A DNA stretch of 64,000 bases from Artemia franciscana (taxonomy: Eukaryota; Arthropoda; Branchiopoda; Anostraca; Artemiidae): assembly GCF_032884065.1 (NCBI RefSeq), contig NC_088864.1, positions 19,237,999 to 19,301,998 on the forward strand, read 5' to 3'. Below are positions 12,691 to 61,685 of this stretch, in pieces (the stretch's first letter is position 1; the number at the start of each line of letters is the position of its first letter). The notes beneath the pieces were generated by a model. The model ran no database searches. It had not been told where the DNA came from and was given only the letters and a program-made list of their open reading frames with translations. The position numbers were made by a program, and so were the translations under genes.

Positions 12691-13571
12691 GAGGAAGCTC
12701 ATTAATTGAGTTAGGCGATGCAAAAATTTCTCTGTGGTGTAAATTCACGAAAATTAATAGGGGGGGGTGTATTGTTTTTAAAATCTAGAGGGGAGGGGAA
12801 GGCAAACCGATCTTAGGGGAGCCAATGTTCTCCCCTGCTCTTTCTCCTCCCCCAATTGACAGCCCGATGCTTTTATATTCAATTGAATCGCAAACTATTT
12901 TTTTATTCCTTTTTTTTTGTATTTCCAAAAGTCTTAATTAAATAAAATACATCAGAAAAATCCGTCGTTTATAGAATTAAGCTTAAAACATGAATATATT
13001 ACAGAAAAGTTTATAAATAATATATTTGAAATCTTGTGACAAAAGTAAATGTTTCACAAAGTAAATTCCAAGGCGTTTCCAAAAATTGGAAAAAAGTGAC
13101 GTTGACTAAACTTGGAAATCCAGTTGAGCTCTCATGATGTTTTTCAGATCAGAAATAAAAGTTTTTCCGTTTTCTTGAATAGGCGTTAAGTTTTTTGTTT
13201 ATTGATTAGTGCTATAAGTATGTAAGTTTTAATTATAATCCAAAAACTGAATACTATCAGTCACTTTTACCTTTGTACTTAATATAATCCCTCAATGCAT
13301 TTACGCAAGAATCTGTCTCAGCAGAGGGGACTGAAAAAAAAAATGCAAGCAAATTGCGCGGAAATATTTATACTTTTTGGGAAAGTCTAAAACAAGTTGG
13401 AATCTAACAGAGGGTATGAGGACAAAGCCCCACTCCACCCCCCTTACCCCCCTTACCCTGCTTATGTGCATTACCCGCTCGTCTTACTTATCTGCACAAA
13501 CCATTTCAAAATACGAAATTCATTATCATCATAGCCTTTTTTGAAAGAATTTATACCCATGCTGTGGATAT
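12691..13571. other. Region downstream of PLRG1
   Basis: No gene is seen. This is downstream of the PLRG1 stop codon on the minus strand and may include the 3' UTR end and intergenic DNA. Confidence 0.4.
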
Positions 13572-13577
13572 TTTATT
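13572..13577 (-). promoter_or_regulatory. Candidate PLRG1 polyadenylation signal
   Basis: AATAAA on the minus strand, 167 nt past the TAA stop, and the first such hexamer after the stop. Such hexamers are common in AT-rich DNA, so this is only a candidate. Confidence 0.3.
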
Positions 13578-13743
13578 ATTTAGAGGAGGGGGGACTTCAT
13601 TGAATGCAAACATATACCCTGTATTTCATGACTATTAATGACAATTGCGTGAATCAGCAATCGTAGAATAATTAGCCAAAGTAAACAATCTTGATGTCAC
13701 TTATATTTGAAATTGGATTTAGAAAATAAAACAGAGTAAAAAC

Positions 13744-50920
<37,177 letters not shown>

Positions 50921-51206
50921 CTGTAAACAAAGAATATTGAGATAAACCATCAAGGCAGCGAAAAAATATGTTTCTTTTTCGAAAAGAAAAAAAGACTATT
51001 TTTCAAAATTACTCAGACAAAAGGGTCCAGGAAGAATACTTTTTACAATATATCAAGATTTTACCCCCAGAAATAAAAGCAGGAGATACGCTTATTCAAA
51101 CCTTTCATTGTTATCATCGAGTTTATCCAAAAACAAAAATAAATTCAGACTATAAAACAGGAATACCCTTTAAAAAAAGAACACTTATCAAGATCGCTTG
51201 AGTTTT

Positions 51207-52805
51207 TCAAACAGTTCGTGGTAACGAACTGTAGTAAGGAGCGACCCGGCTCAATAGTAACCAAAACTCTAAAAAACCGTATTTTGATACCAATAGTTAC
51301 ATCAAAAGAATCGCATTTTAATACTGATTTTAAATATATAAGTTTCATCAAGATTAGTCTAACCCATCAAAAGTTACGAGCCTGAGAAAATTTGCCTCAT
51401 TTTTGGAAACAGGGAGAAACACCCCCTAAAAGTCATACGATCTTAACGAAAATCCCACCATCAGATTCAGCATATTAGAGAACCATATTGTAGATGTTTC
51501 AAGTCCTTATCTACAAAAATGTGGAATTTCGCATTTTTTGCCAGAAGACAAATCACGGATGCGTGTTTATTTGTTTTTTTTTTCCCAGGGATGATCGTAT
51601 CGACTAAGTGATCCTAGAATGTCGCAGAAGGGCTCATTCTAACGGAAATTAAAAGTTCTAGTGCCCTTTTTGAGTGACCAAAAAATTGGAGGGCACCTAG
51701 GCCCCCTCTCACGCTCATTTTCCCCCCAAAGTCACCGTATCAAAATTCTGAGATAGCCATTTTATTCACCATAGTCGAAAAACCTAATAACTATGTCTTT
51801 GGGGACGACTTACTCTCCCGGAATTCCCGTGGGAGGGGCTGCAAGTTACAAAATTTGACCTGTGGTTACATATAGTAATGGTTACTGGGAAGTGTACAGA
51901 CGTTTTCAGGGGGATTTTTTTGGTTGGGGGGAGAGTTGAGGGGGGGTTACGTGGGAGGATCTTTCCATGGAGGAACTTCTCATGGGGGAAGAGACATTCA
52001 TTGGAGGGGGCGCAGGATTTTCTAGCATTAATTAAGAAAACAATGAAAAAATAAATATGAAAAGTTTTTTCTACTGAAAGTGAGGAGCAGCATTAAAACT
52101 GAAAACAAACAGAAATTATTACGAATATGAGGGGCTTACCTCATCGTAATACTTCGCTCTTTACGCAAAAGTATTTTTAGTAATTTCAACTATTTATTCT
52201 ACGGCCTTTGTGATTCAGGGGTCATTCTTAAGGAATTGGGGTAAAATTTAAGCTTCAGCGTAAAGAGCGAGGTATCGAAGAGGGGTGAGCCCCCTCATAT
52301 ACGCAATAAAAACATACGAATATAGAAGTTCGCTACGTAAGTTAATTCTTAAGTTACGTATATTTTTTACTTATGAAAACGTTCGTAAAAAATTAAAAGT
52401 TATAGTTGCCTTTTTAAGTAATCAAAAAATTGGAGGGCAACTAGGCCTCCTCCCTCGCTCCTTTTTTCTCAAAATCTTCCGATTAAAACTATGAAAAAGC
52501 CATTTAGCCAAAAAAAAATATGCAAATTTCGTTTTAATTACTTATGTGCGGAGAGTCAAGATCAAAACATGCATTAATTCAAAAACATCCAGAAATTAAA
52601 CAAAAAAACAAGTTTTTTTAAATGAAAGTAAAGAGCGACATTAAAACTTAAAACGAAAAGAAATTACTCCGTATATGAAAGGGGCTTTTCCTCCTCAATG
52701 CCCCGCTCTTTACGCTAAAGTTTTTACCTGTTTTAAAATGTAGAGTTAAGAGAAAGAGTCAAACTTAAGCGTAAAGAGCAGGGCGTTGAGGAGGAAAAGC
52801 CCCTT
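51207..52805 (-). mobile_element. Inverted copy of hairpin-rich repeat, truncated
   Basis: The reverse-complement counterpart of 43228-44926. It starts with the palindrome CAGTTCGT/ACGAACTG (51212-51231), then AGGAGCGACCCGGCTC, the AATCACGGATGCGTG block, the AGTGCCCTTTT and ACTTACTCTCCCGGAATTC block, the second palindrome (about 52125-52310) and most of the first (from about 52610). It stops inside the last palindrome arm at about 52805, where hAT sequence begins, so the final 65 bp or so are lost. Long stretches are almost identical to the other copy by eye. Confidence 0.8.
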
Positions 52806-53343
52806 CCTCCTCACGCGCGCGTACTCCGAGACTTTCGACCGTCTACTAGCCGAATTTGACAGAAAGTTTACAGATAACTTGCCAGTACTGAGCACACTTG
52901 AAGCCTTGGATCCAAGCTCGACCAAGTTTATGGACACAGAGTTGCTCAAGCGTTTCTCTGCTCTTTACGGCGAGCTGGATATAGACGACATTCTTCTCGA
53001 ATCTCAAGCTGGTATTGCCAAGCGTTTTTTGCTCAATGAGGAGAAAAAGCCAGAAAACTTCCTAGACATTGTCGACCATCTTCAGGCATTACCAGTGGCT
53101 TACTCAGAAGTAATTAAAGTACTTCGTATTGCTGTCACACTTCCTGTGACAACAGCGAGGAATGAGCGTTTGTTTTCTAGCCTAGAAATAGTGAAAAACT
53201 ACCTGCGGTCTACAACAGGAGACGATCGTCTCAGTCACCTCCTTTTGATGTTTGCAGAGAAGGATTTAGTAAAAAATTGGACTACGACCAGCTTGTTAAC
53301 GATTTTGCAAAGATGAAACCTCGGCAGTCCCCCTTGTTACCTT
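52806..53343 (+). pseudogene. hAT transposase C-terminal dimerisation fragment
   Basis: About 170 codons. YSETFDRLLAEFDRKFTDNL and STKFMDTELLKRFSALYGEL lead to the hAT dimerisation motif (VTLPVTTARNERLFSSLEIV, KNYLRSTTGDDRLSHLLLM). After an A run at about 53270 a one-base shift is needed to continue with LDYDQLVNDFAKMKP up to about 53343. This region resembles the ZMYM/THAP-associated hAT proteins common in arthropods. The zinc finger and catalytic DDE parts are absent. The open frame continues upstream without a stop into the repeat (to 52786). Confidence 0.8.
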
Positions 53344-54157
53344 GAGTGTTGAAATATTTTTTTCTCTTGTGTTCCCTTTTGTAAATATATTTGATCTGAA
53401 AGATTTCTGCTGAAGGAAAACTGAGATTTTTGCTACAAGCCTCAGCGTGTCAATGAAGATTACTTTCACCAACGTATTGTTTACTTAAATAAGAAAGTTT
53501 TTTGCTGAGGAAGGCCAGCCTGTAGTCTGGTTGAATTTTCCACTTTCAGTTCAGTCACTTAACCTCGTTGATTGGGATCTTCGATGTTATAATTAATCTT
53601 AGAGGTCAGTGTGGCTAAGTTCCACATTCAATTACAGTACATTTCCAAGCAACACACGGGTACTGAAAATGCTTTTTTTCTTGGAATATTCGATCGATGT
53701 GCTGCCAAAACCCGCATTTTTTCTTACGTGACACGAAATGAGTCGGGAGAGGGCCAAGATGGAGTTCATGCCCACCCCAAGATTTGGTCCAAATGGCGCC
53801 TCTGCCAAGAGGAAGAAGCAATAAAAGGTAGTGTCAGGCAGAAGATTGATGAACAACAAACTTAGACACAGCAGATAGAGTGGGGAAATAATAAGCCAAG
53901 TGGATGCATACAACTCGCTACTGCTTAAGTGCACGGAGCTGCAGTTGTCCAAGGATAATATTGTTTCACTGACAAAACTCTAAGGCAACTTCAGATTTCC
54001 AAAAAAGCAAATCATGAGCTGAAGCAAGAAATTGAACTAGTCCCAAATGAAGAAATAAAACAAGCTATCAATTAGGTCAGCTTGCGCCAGCCTTCCAGGC
54101 TGGTGCAATGCTAAAATGCTAAAAGCGAAAAAGGTGGAAAAAATAATCAACTAAGAT
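53344..54157 (+). other. hAT 3' flank and a possible ORF1-like fragment
   Basis: 53344-53600 is probably the hAT 3' flank. At 53611-54075 decayed plus-strand frames give an 84-codon block, then a coiled-coil-like series (SLLLKCTELQLSKDNIVSL, LRQLQISKKANHELKQEIE). This could be the ORF1 of a LINE, but no diagnostic motif is seen. A 9-bp imperfect stem (GCGCCAGCC/GGCTGGTGC) lies at 54092-54114. Confidence 0.3.
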
Positions 54158-54860
54158 TCAAATTAGAACACAACTCTGAAGGTAAAGTCTTTGAGTCAAG
54201 CAACGTCTTACACAGGCTAGTAGTGTTGAGATTTCCCTCATCAGTTCTTTGAGGAGCCTTGGGTGAATATTATCTCGCCCTGCTGACACATTCCATAGGT
54301 GGCATAGACTTTGGTATATCATAAGCTGAACTTTCAGGGAGAGGACCATCAGGCTATTCTGTAAACACAGTTTAAAATTGCCGAACAAGTAAGTCGACAA
54401 TTTCTTGCATGTCAGTGACCACTTTTCCATTGGATTTAATTAACTTCTCTTTTTTTGAATGTCTACCATGGTCTATCCTAGATATGTCGTCACAGAACCT
54501 TTTGATGTTTCTTAGCAAGCTTGCAATCAAAATTTGAATAAAGTTGTTTGGTAAGATTTTGTAATTATTTTCAAGTCTTTCCAAATTTATTATAGTCATC
54601 TTCTTTCCTATTTTTCCAGTACTTGTACCAGTACTTGCTTTTTTTGGAGTGCTGTGAGCTTTTCCTGAAAAATGATCCATTGTTGATCTACATCTCCCGA
54701 AAGCAGCAATCCCCAGTCCAAGTCACTCAACAGTGTTCCAATTGCTGCATAGTCAATTTAGGTCTTCTTGATATCATTGTATGTAACCTTGTGGAAAGCT
54801 AAATTTACATGAGTGACAAGTAAATCCCTTTTGCCAAAAGGAGAGAAACAACTTAGTTGA
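54158..54860 (-). pseudogene. Non-LTR retrotransposon fragment (endonuclease end to RT start)
   Basis: Read on the minus strand: FSPFGKRDLLVTHVNLAFHK (end of endonuclease) at about 54850, IDYAAIGTLLSDLDWG and QQWIIFQEKLTALQKK (linker), KKEKLIKSNGKVVTDMQEIV, then SAGRDNIHPRLLKELMREIS and LLACV (RT start, family form GPD.IHPRLLKE). Several shifts and stops. It is the same general type as the plus-strand element at 55650, facing the other way. Confidence 0.65.
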
Positions 54861-55640
54861 CCTTTATTTCTAAAGAATACTTCCACAAAATTTGTGATCA
54901 CCTTGCAAAGATACTAGCAAATACAAATTTAGTTTCTAGCAAGTCTGCTTTTTTTTAATATTGGTTTTGTCAGTGTTATGTAACATTTGTTGCCTTTTTC
55001 ACAGCAAACTTTTCAAAGACACAACATGATGGAGGGCAATAAAACAGTGACTTCTTTTTGTTTGAGCATTATATTGTACTGTTAATCGTGTACAAAGAAT
55101 TGACAATACACTGGCAGCACAATTAAGGATGGACCCCAATTTACTGGTCATGTGCTGCCAATGAAAGGTGTGCTAGCATGGAGAAAAACTTCAGTAGCAG
55201 TTCACATGTTTTTGCACTGATTTGTTGTTTTAGGCATGCTAAGTAAGCTAACATGTAAAATAACTTTGTAAAAGACTAGTGATATTGAGTTCTAACCAGA
55301 AAACGGAAATAAGAGCTGGCAGACAGAGTAGGAAGTGGTGTATGTAATAGGAAGTATTTTCTCCTGGAAACCAGGATCACCCACTATCATGAAGAGGTGA
55401 AAATAAGCAACCCTCTTGATTTCTTGCATCAATATTCCAGGTGGTGACATTTCCAGCAGAATTTCTTGAAGGACAAGACCCTTTGCTCCTTGATTTTGTT
55501 TTAATGAGTGATCCTGAGTCACTAATTAACATAGAAGCATAGCCTCATTTGAAAGTAGTGACAACATTGCAATAAAATGCTGATTTTGACTGAGACATCA
55601 AGCCTGATTAAACGTGTATATACAAACTATAGTCAAATCC
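54861..55640 (-). other. Possible endonuclease remnant of the same element
   Basis: The minus-strand frame 55292-55522 contains LEMSPPGILMQEIKRV and FHLFMIVGDPGFQEKI, faintly like the endonuclease segment before the GDFNFP motif. The distance and strand fit the fragment at 54158-54860, but similarity is too weak to be sure. Confidence 0.25.
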
Positions 55641-55649
55641 AGCATTAAC

Positions 55650-56894
55650 TCAGTTAGTTTGATTGGTCATTTGTCAAATTTATAGAGGTAGAAGACACAT
55701 AGGAGATAATGAAAAATGTGCTGTTGGACAACATCAATAAAATCACAACTATCCTATGGAGATATAAACCGAGAACTCTCCCTTTTATGTCCAGGGAAAT
55801 GGAGATGGTCAGGAACAAGAAAAAGAAACTGTTAAAGCTCAGAACCCACATAAGGTTGATTACCTAATTGAGTTCAAAGCTACAAGGAACAAAGTTCAAG
55901 CAGTATCCAGAAAATTGATAGATAATTGCAAGGAGGCCATTGTGGCAACCTCAAAAACTAATCCCAAGAAGTTCTGGAAATATGCTTCTGCACACAAGCA
56001 CGGTAGGCACATGATTACCAAGCTGATTTAAAATAGAATCCAGTTAAATGACCCTTAAAAATCGCTGACACCATGAATCACCAGCTTACATTAGTTTTCA
56101 CAATTGTAGACACTGCCCACAACTCCACCACACTAAATAATTAATGCTCAAGTGTCTCCAATAATAATAGATAAGGCTGAGCTTTAGTCTTGGCTTAAAA
56201 AAGCTTAATCCAAATAAGTCAGTTGGGTTATGTGGCATTCACTCACGACTCTTAAAGGAAGCTCACGCCCAATTAGCACTGCCACTCTCAAGGCTCTTCC
56301 GAAAGCCTATTGACACCAAAATATTACCATTGGACTGGAAAGTTGCCCATATCTTAAAATACATAAAGGAGGTGACGACACAAAAGCTCTCAATTATTTG
56401 CCAATCAATATTATCTCTGCTGTTTGGAAAATCCTTGAAGGCATTGTAAATACTGCTGTCCTCAAACATCTGGCCACAAGTAACCTTCTATCAAAACACC
56501 AACACTGATTCCATCAAAATAGATTTGTTGAAACAAAACTGATTGACTCATATAATTACATAATTGAGATCCTTGATCAAAGTCTCCCAGTTGATATGGT
56601 TCTGCTAGACTTTGCTAAAGCCTTCAAAAAAGTCTGTCACCATAGGCTCCAGTTGAAACTAAAGGCAATTGGTATTGAAGAGGGTGTGGTGGACTGGATT
56701 ATATCCTTCTTGAAGGTAAGAAAGCAGCGGCTAGGAGTTTTTGGTGGAGGTGGTACAGCTTCCTATTCTGAAATAGCAGATGTCTTAAGTGGGGTGCCTC
56801 AAGAAACTGTTTTGGGACTGACAATTTTCAATACCTACATTAACAATACTCCAAAAAACATGACTAATAAACTTAGCCTATATGCTAAGGCTCA
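55650..56894 (+). pseudogene. LINE element A, 5' part (linker and RT), interrupted
   Basis: The linker helix block (MSREMEMVRNKKKKLLKLRT, RNKVQAVSRKLIDNCKEAIV, TNPKKFWKYASAHK) is followed by RT motifs: GIHSRLLKEAHAQLALPLSR, LPLDWKVAHILKYIKGGDD, IISAVWKILEGIV, motif A MVLLDFAKAFKKVCHHRLQL and motif B SGVPQETVLGLTIFNTYINN. It stops at SLYA, the first residues of the catalytic YADD motif, where element B is inserted. Shifts and stops before 56596 make it inactive. CR1/jockey-type. Confidence 0.8.
56881..56894 (+). repeat. Target-site duplication, left copy
   Basis: TATGCTAAGGCTCA here matches TATGCTGATGGCTCA at 57912-57926, with one base missing and one changed. It flanks element B on the left. 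Confidence 0.65.
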
Positions 56895-57911
56895 TATCTA
56901 ATAAACAGTAGATATGATTATAGCACTTTATGAAGAATCGGAATGCTGTGTAAAGACCAAAAACAGTACAACCAGATTTTTCAAGATCATGTCTGGTGTT
57001 CCTCAAGGGTGCGTACTTTCCCCCATGCTCTTTATAATTATAATGGATTATGCCCTGAGATTCACTTCAGGCTACAGGGTAAAAGTGAGCAACAAGCAAC
57101 TGTTTGATCTGGACTTTGCAGACGACATTGTCCTTTTTGAAGAGTCTAAAGAACGGTTGAAGCAGCTACTTGACACTATCACTAAGAATGCAGAGAATGT
57201 TGGGCTAAAGATAAACATTGACAAATCAAAGAGCATAACCATCACAAGCTCGCCAATTGTTCTCCATTGCAAAAACAAAGATCTAGAAAAAGTCCTGGAG
57301 TTCAAGTATTTAGGTAGCTGGATTGATTGCAATGGAGAAAATTCGACTGAGATTAAAGCTGCAGATGAATTCAATAGACTGAAGCCTATTTGGAGAAGCA
57401 ACAAATATTCAAAGCAACTGAAGCTTCAACTCTTCAATAGCAATGTACTCTCTATTCTCCTTTACACAAGTGAATGTAGGAACATAAACACCCAGCTTAA
57501 AAAAACGATCCTCGCATTTGAAAATATGAAACTCAGAAGAATCTTGAATACAAGCTGGCAACAAAAAAAAATACAAATGTAGAAATATGCAGAAAAACAG
57601 GTCAAACTCAAGTCATTCAGTTGCTAAAAAGAAGGCAGTGGACATACCTGGAACACGTTCTTTGTATGGAAGAGAGCCGCCTTCCTCAAACAATCTATGA
57701 ATGAAAGCCAGACAGTAGAAGAAAGCAAAGCCACCACAAAATACACTGAGACAAACATGTGACCAGGATCTGAGGACGGCTGGTACCTCACTAATACCTG
57801 AATGGGAAGACGTCATCGCTGCAGCATCAATGCAGGACGAATGGAGAGGCTTTGTCAATGCTCTATGTGCCACCAATGGCTCTGGAGGAACTAAGGTCTA
57901 AGGTAAGGTAA
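56895..57911 (+). pseudogene. RTE-like LINE element B, 5'-truncated, inserted in element A
   Basis: Frame 56905-57582 reads VPQGCVLSPMLFIIIMDYAL (motif B) and LFDLDFADDIVLFEES (motif C, catalytic pair intact), followed by KSKSITITSSP, FKYLGSWIDCNGE, LFNSNVLSILLYTSE and LRRILNTSWQQKK. Another frame continues NVEICRKTGQTQVIQLLKRR and TYLEHVLCMEESRLPQTIYE; a third ends EWEDVIAAASMQDEWRGFVN and ALCATNGSGG, the typical tail of this LINE type. It starts mid-RT, so it is 5'-truncated as expected from target-primed integration. It ends in short TAAGG repeats. Flanking duplications are at 56881 and 57912. Confidence 0.8.
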
Positions 57912-57926
57912 TATGCTGATGGCTCA
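57912..57926 (+). repeat. Target-site duplication, right copy
   Basis: TATGCTGATGGCTCA. It is also the continuation of element A's reading frame (YADGS), so this copy keeps the original sequence. Confidence 0.65.
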
Positions 57927-58504
57927 AAGCTTATTTGTCCCATTGACACAGAGCAGAGTGTAGCCTCAATAGTGTCAGACCTAGATTGCTTTTGAAAATG
58001 GGTCAAAATATGTAGAATCAAATTTAATGTTAACAGGTGCAAGGTTCTACATTTTAGAAGAAATAAACCATGATGGCAATATTCAATGTTACCAAATTCT
58101 TGTGAGAGGCAACCAATTTCCAAGAGCACCTCAGATAGAGATTTAGGGTTGTTGTGGATGAAGACCTTAAATTCAACTGTCACACCCAAGCCACAGTAGC
58201 AGGGGCTAACCAGACTCTTAGCATCATCAAGCATATAATTACTAGTAGATCCCCAGTAATAGTGACTAAACTCTATAAGTGTCTGGTGTGACCTAGATTT
58301 AAGTATGGAATATGTGTCACCACGCCAATCAATAAAACAGACCATATTGCTCTCGAATCTGTTCAAATATGGGCAACTAATGTGTGAAGGGTCTCGAGGA
58401 TAAAGGGTATGGATGTCAACTGCAGAGCCTGAAGCTATCAACCCTGGCATACTATCAACACAGAGGTGATAGCATAATGACCTATAAGTTGCTCCAGTCT
58501 TACC
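57912..58504 (+). pseudogene. LINE element A, 3' part (RT motif C to C-terminus)
   Basis: Continues element A after the insertion: YADGSKLICPIDTEQSVASI (catalytic YADD altered to YADG), FNVNRCKVLHFRRNKP, RDLGL, VDEDLKFNCHTQATVAGANQ, SIIKHIITSRSPVIVTKLYK, FKYGICVTTPINK, ALESVQIWATN, YYQHRGDSIMTYKLLQSYQ. Many stops and shifts. It is cut at about 58504 by a copy of the hairpin-rich repeat. Confidence 0.8.
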
Positions 58505-59590
58505 AATCAAAATTTTGAGATAGCCATTTTATTCAGCATAGTTGAAACGTCCAATAACTATGGCTCTGAGGATGACAAGACACCCAAGCCTCAAGGGAAA
58601 GTGCTGTAAGCTATTGAAATTGCCTATTGTTTACATGTAATATTTGTTATTGGGATGTTTACAGACAAATGTAGGCAAGGGTGGGGTTTCCTTGAAGAGA
58701 GTTTTCAATGAGATGAACAGTTCCCAGGGCTAAACTTTCCAGGGGAAAATTTACAAAGAGGGAGTTTGCCTAAATTTCAAAAGGAAATTTTTATTTGTCT
58801 TTATGTGGAGATATTTTGGGGAATTGTCTGGGGTATATTTACAGTGCAGTTGGAATTGTGTGGGGTTATTTTCTTGCGAGAGGTATTTTACATGAGGAAA
58901 ATTTTCCATGATGGAATTCTTGGCAGTAGAAATTGTCCATGGGGGAATTTCCTGCAGAACTTTTCTATTGAGGGGGTGGGAACTGAAAGGGGGAATTCCA
59001 GCATGACTTTCAAAATAATCAGAAATTAAATAAAAAAGGTATTTTTTTCTTAAATAACAGAAGGCTAGGGAGAGTTTTTTCAAACAGAACTGTCTAATAA
59101 AATTTCCCACAAGTGATTTTCAGTGAGGATGGAATTGTCCAGAAGAATTTCCCAGGGAGCATTATCTGCAGGAGCAACTATCCTTCAAGAATTTATTTTG
59201 TAGGGAGGGGGGTCCATGAACGGGGAGGTGAATATCCCAGCATTAATTGAAGAATAATCAGCAATTAGCTGAAATTTGTTTTCAACTAAAAGTAAAAAGC
59301 AACATAAAAACTTGAAACAAACAGAAATTATTCCATATAAGAAAAGGATCCCTCCCTTTCAATACCTTACTATTTAATCTAAAGTTTGACTTTTTTTCCC
59401 CTAGTTATTTAAGAATGACTCCTGGAACACAAGGGCCATAATATTAGAACAAAAAGCTTTTTAAAAGTAATAAAACACTTTATAGTGATGAGTGAGGGAT
59501 TGATGAGGGGGCAGTTCCCCTCATATAAAGAGAATCAAGTTTATTTTTAAGTTTTAATGCTGCTAATTAGTTTCAGGTGAAAAATTTATT
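58505..59590 (-). repeat. Decayed copy of hairpin-rich repeat, inverted
   Basis: Same orientation as 51207-52805. It starts with TTTTGAGATAGCCATTTTAT, a block also at 51750. Later come AAACAAACAGAAATTATTCC, TTTCAATACCTTAC, AAGAATGACTCCTGGAACAC and AGGGGGCAGTTCCCCTCATA, matching the second palindrome region. The terminal palindrome is missing. Confidence 0.65.
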
Positions 59591-60219
59591 ATTTTCATTT
59601 TTTACTTTTACGATCTATATAAAGGTGATTCTCTTTGTCATTCCATATTTGTTCTCTAGTTTTGAACATAGGGCAAAGGAAGGCCTACCAATAATTTGAC
59701 AGTTTAAAAAAAAAAAAAAACAAAACACTTTTTCTACTTTCAAAGGCTTAATTTAAAGACTTTTGGTTTGAAAAGCGTTTCATTATGTAAGAACAACATC
59801 TACAAATCTAACTGTTTGATTAGAAGCTTGAAGTTTTATCAGAAACGGATATAAAACCCTGATTTTCTTAAATTGGAGCATTTCATCTATAAATTTGACA
59901 GAACAAAAAAAGTTACCTGTTTTCAACATAAGTCAGAACCCAATTTGACACATGTTGAAATGCTTGGGGAATACTTGTCGACAGATCCTAGTGCATTTGA
60001 CATGCACCTTTTTACTTTACTTTATTTCTTTTTACTTTTTTTCTTTTTTCTTTTTACTTTTTTTTTCTTTTTACTTTATTTCTTTGTTTCTCTTTAACTT
60101 TTTTAATGTGATGTGTAATATACTTTTTTTTCATTCAGATAGCAAAAGCAAGGAACAGAAAAAATTGCCTCAAGGGTAGGGAAAAAATAGGATAACCGCG
60201 TGGAGTGTAATTGTGTGAC
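59591..60219. other. Low-complexity T/C-rich stretch
   Basis: Runs of A at 59706-59720 and a TTTTTCTTTTTACTTTA-type repeat at 60010-60095. The frames here are low-complexity artefacts. Confidence 0.5.
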
Positions 60220-61100
60220 CTAGTTCTCTATAATAGAATGCCTAATATATTAGTGTGGTATAGGTGTCTCTATAAATGCTATTTGGAATGGCCAACTTCC
60301 TCTCAACTTCAATGGTCCAAGAAAGACTTCTTTGTTGTTCTTTGTGAGAGTATTGCCAACATTTGACCATTACAAAGTTAATCTACCATTTACTTAGGAT
60401 TATTAGAAGTTTGTGAAGCCAAGAAGTTTAACATGTTTTATTAGCATTTTGGGTAGGATAGGGTCTAAGAAAATGGGAGTGGATTTCAAAAAATTTAAGA
60501 AGTTTATTGTCATTATATTTGATGTAGTGGAATTTTCTTTCATACATAAATTCTTAGCTTTGTTTAAGACGTCAATAGGATTTTGATTGTGTCATTGTTG
60601 ATATTTCTTTTATATACTTCAAGGATCACCAAGTCACCTACATATTAACACTTTAAGGGAGTCTTCCAATTTCATGAATCAGTACTACATATAATAGTGG
60701 TCCTATCAAGGCTCCTTGAGAAATTCAATGCCAATTAGGGAGGGGTTTATAGAGAATATTTTGTATTTTACAGCTTGGGACGTATTTGAAAGAAAATATA
60801 TAAAAAATTTACTAAAAGAGGGTCTACTTCAAAATAATGCAATGATAAATGAATTAGGGTGTTGTGATCAACAAAGTTAAATGCTTAAAAATATGAACAA
60901 AGTATGAGGCCAAGCCGAAGTTCCTCAGATGATTGAAAAATATAGCATCTAGCATCAAATCAGTAAAACTACAATTAAAAAAAAACTTCTTTAGTGTTTT
61001 TAACTCATACGATATATTACTGCAAATAATAATCATCAAAATCTCTTGGTGTTGAGAAAGCACCCATAAATTCAACAACTATGTTTTTGGCAAAAGACCC
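60220..61100 (-). pseudogene. Decayed CR1-like reverse transcriptase fragment
   Basis: On the minus strand, around 60880, the frame reads FNFVDHNTLIH, the RT motif A neighbourhood, then LSLHYFEVDPLLVNFLYIFF and QIRPKL. Further along come SLDRTTII (motif B remains, expected G.LIGP), SVNM.VTW (degraded YVDD) and IKYNDNKLLKFFEIHSHFL, with many stops. The order and spacing fit a LINE RT. It faces the element that starts at 61687. Confidence 0.55.
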
Positions 61101-61685
61101 TTGAATTTCAACTGTTTTCATCTGTTTTACATGTTCAGTGAAGTTTTAACAGAGTCACCTATATTTTGACAGGGCCTATTGCTATTTGTCAAGAATTTTG
61201 ACAAAGTTACTACAAGCCATCCTCAAAAGAAATGAATCCCATAACAGAAGCTAATATCTACACTTGAATTTGACTGAAGGAACATTTTTAGTTGGTCAGG
61301 AATTCCACTACATCAGACAACAATTTTCAAAACTTGGAACATAGGTTTGTCAATATAATATTAGCCACCATTTTAACTTAATTTTATCAAGGAAAGCCAA
61401 TATGGCTATATTTTTAGAAAATATTAGATGCATCTTGATGCATAGGTGCTGAGTAATGACAGTTTGAACACTAGATAGTTGAAAATTTTGGGTGCTCATT
61501 TTGTGTAAAAAAAAAAAAACAAAAACAAGAAACTGATTGGATTGAATATTCTATTCTTATCTGGGTTTATTGAATATAGTTTCTATGCTTGCACTGTTTA
61601 AAATATAACAACAGCTCTCTCTTCAGTCTCTGACCTGTTAAGCCCTTTCAATTAAGTAAGGCTTAAAACTGCGTTGCAAGACTAA
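61101..61685. other. Non-coding between two LINEs
   Basis: An A run at 61508-61520. The last 150 bp may be the 5' UTR of the following element. Nothing else was recognised. Confidence 0.4.

Noticed and set aside
57863..58510. 215-codon minus-strand ORF
   Set aside because: Antisense to the C-terminal part of LINE element A, where the plus strand has the clear protein motifs.
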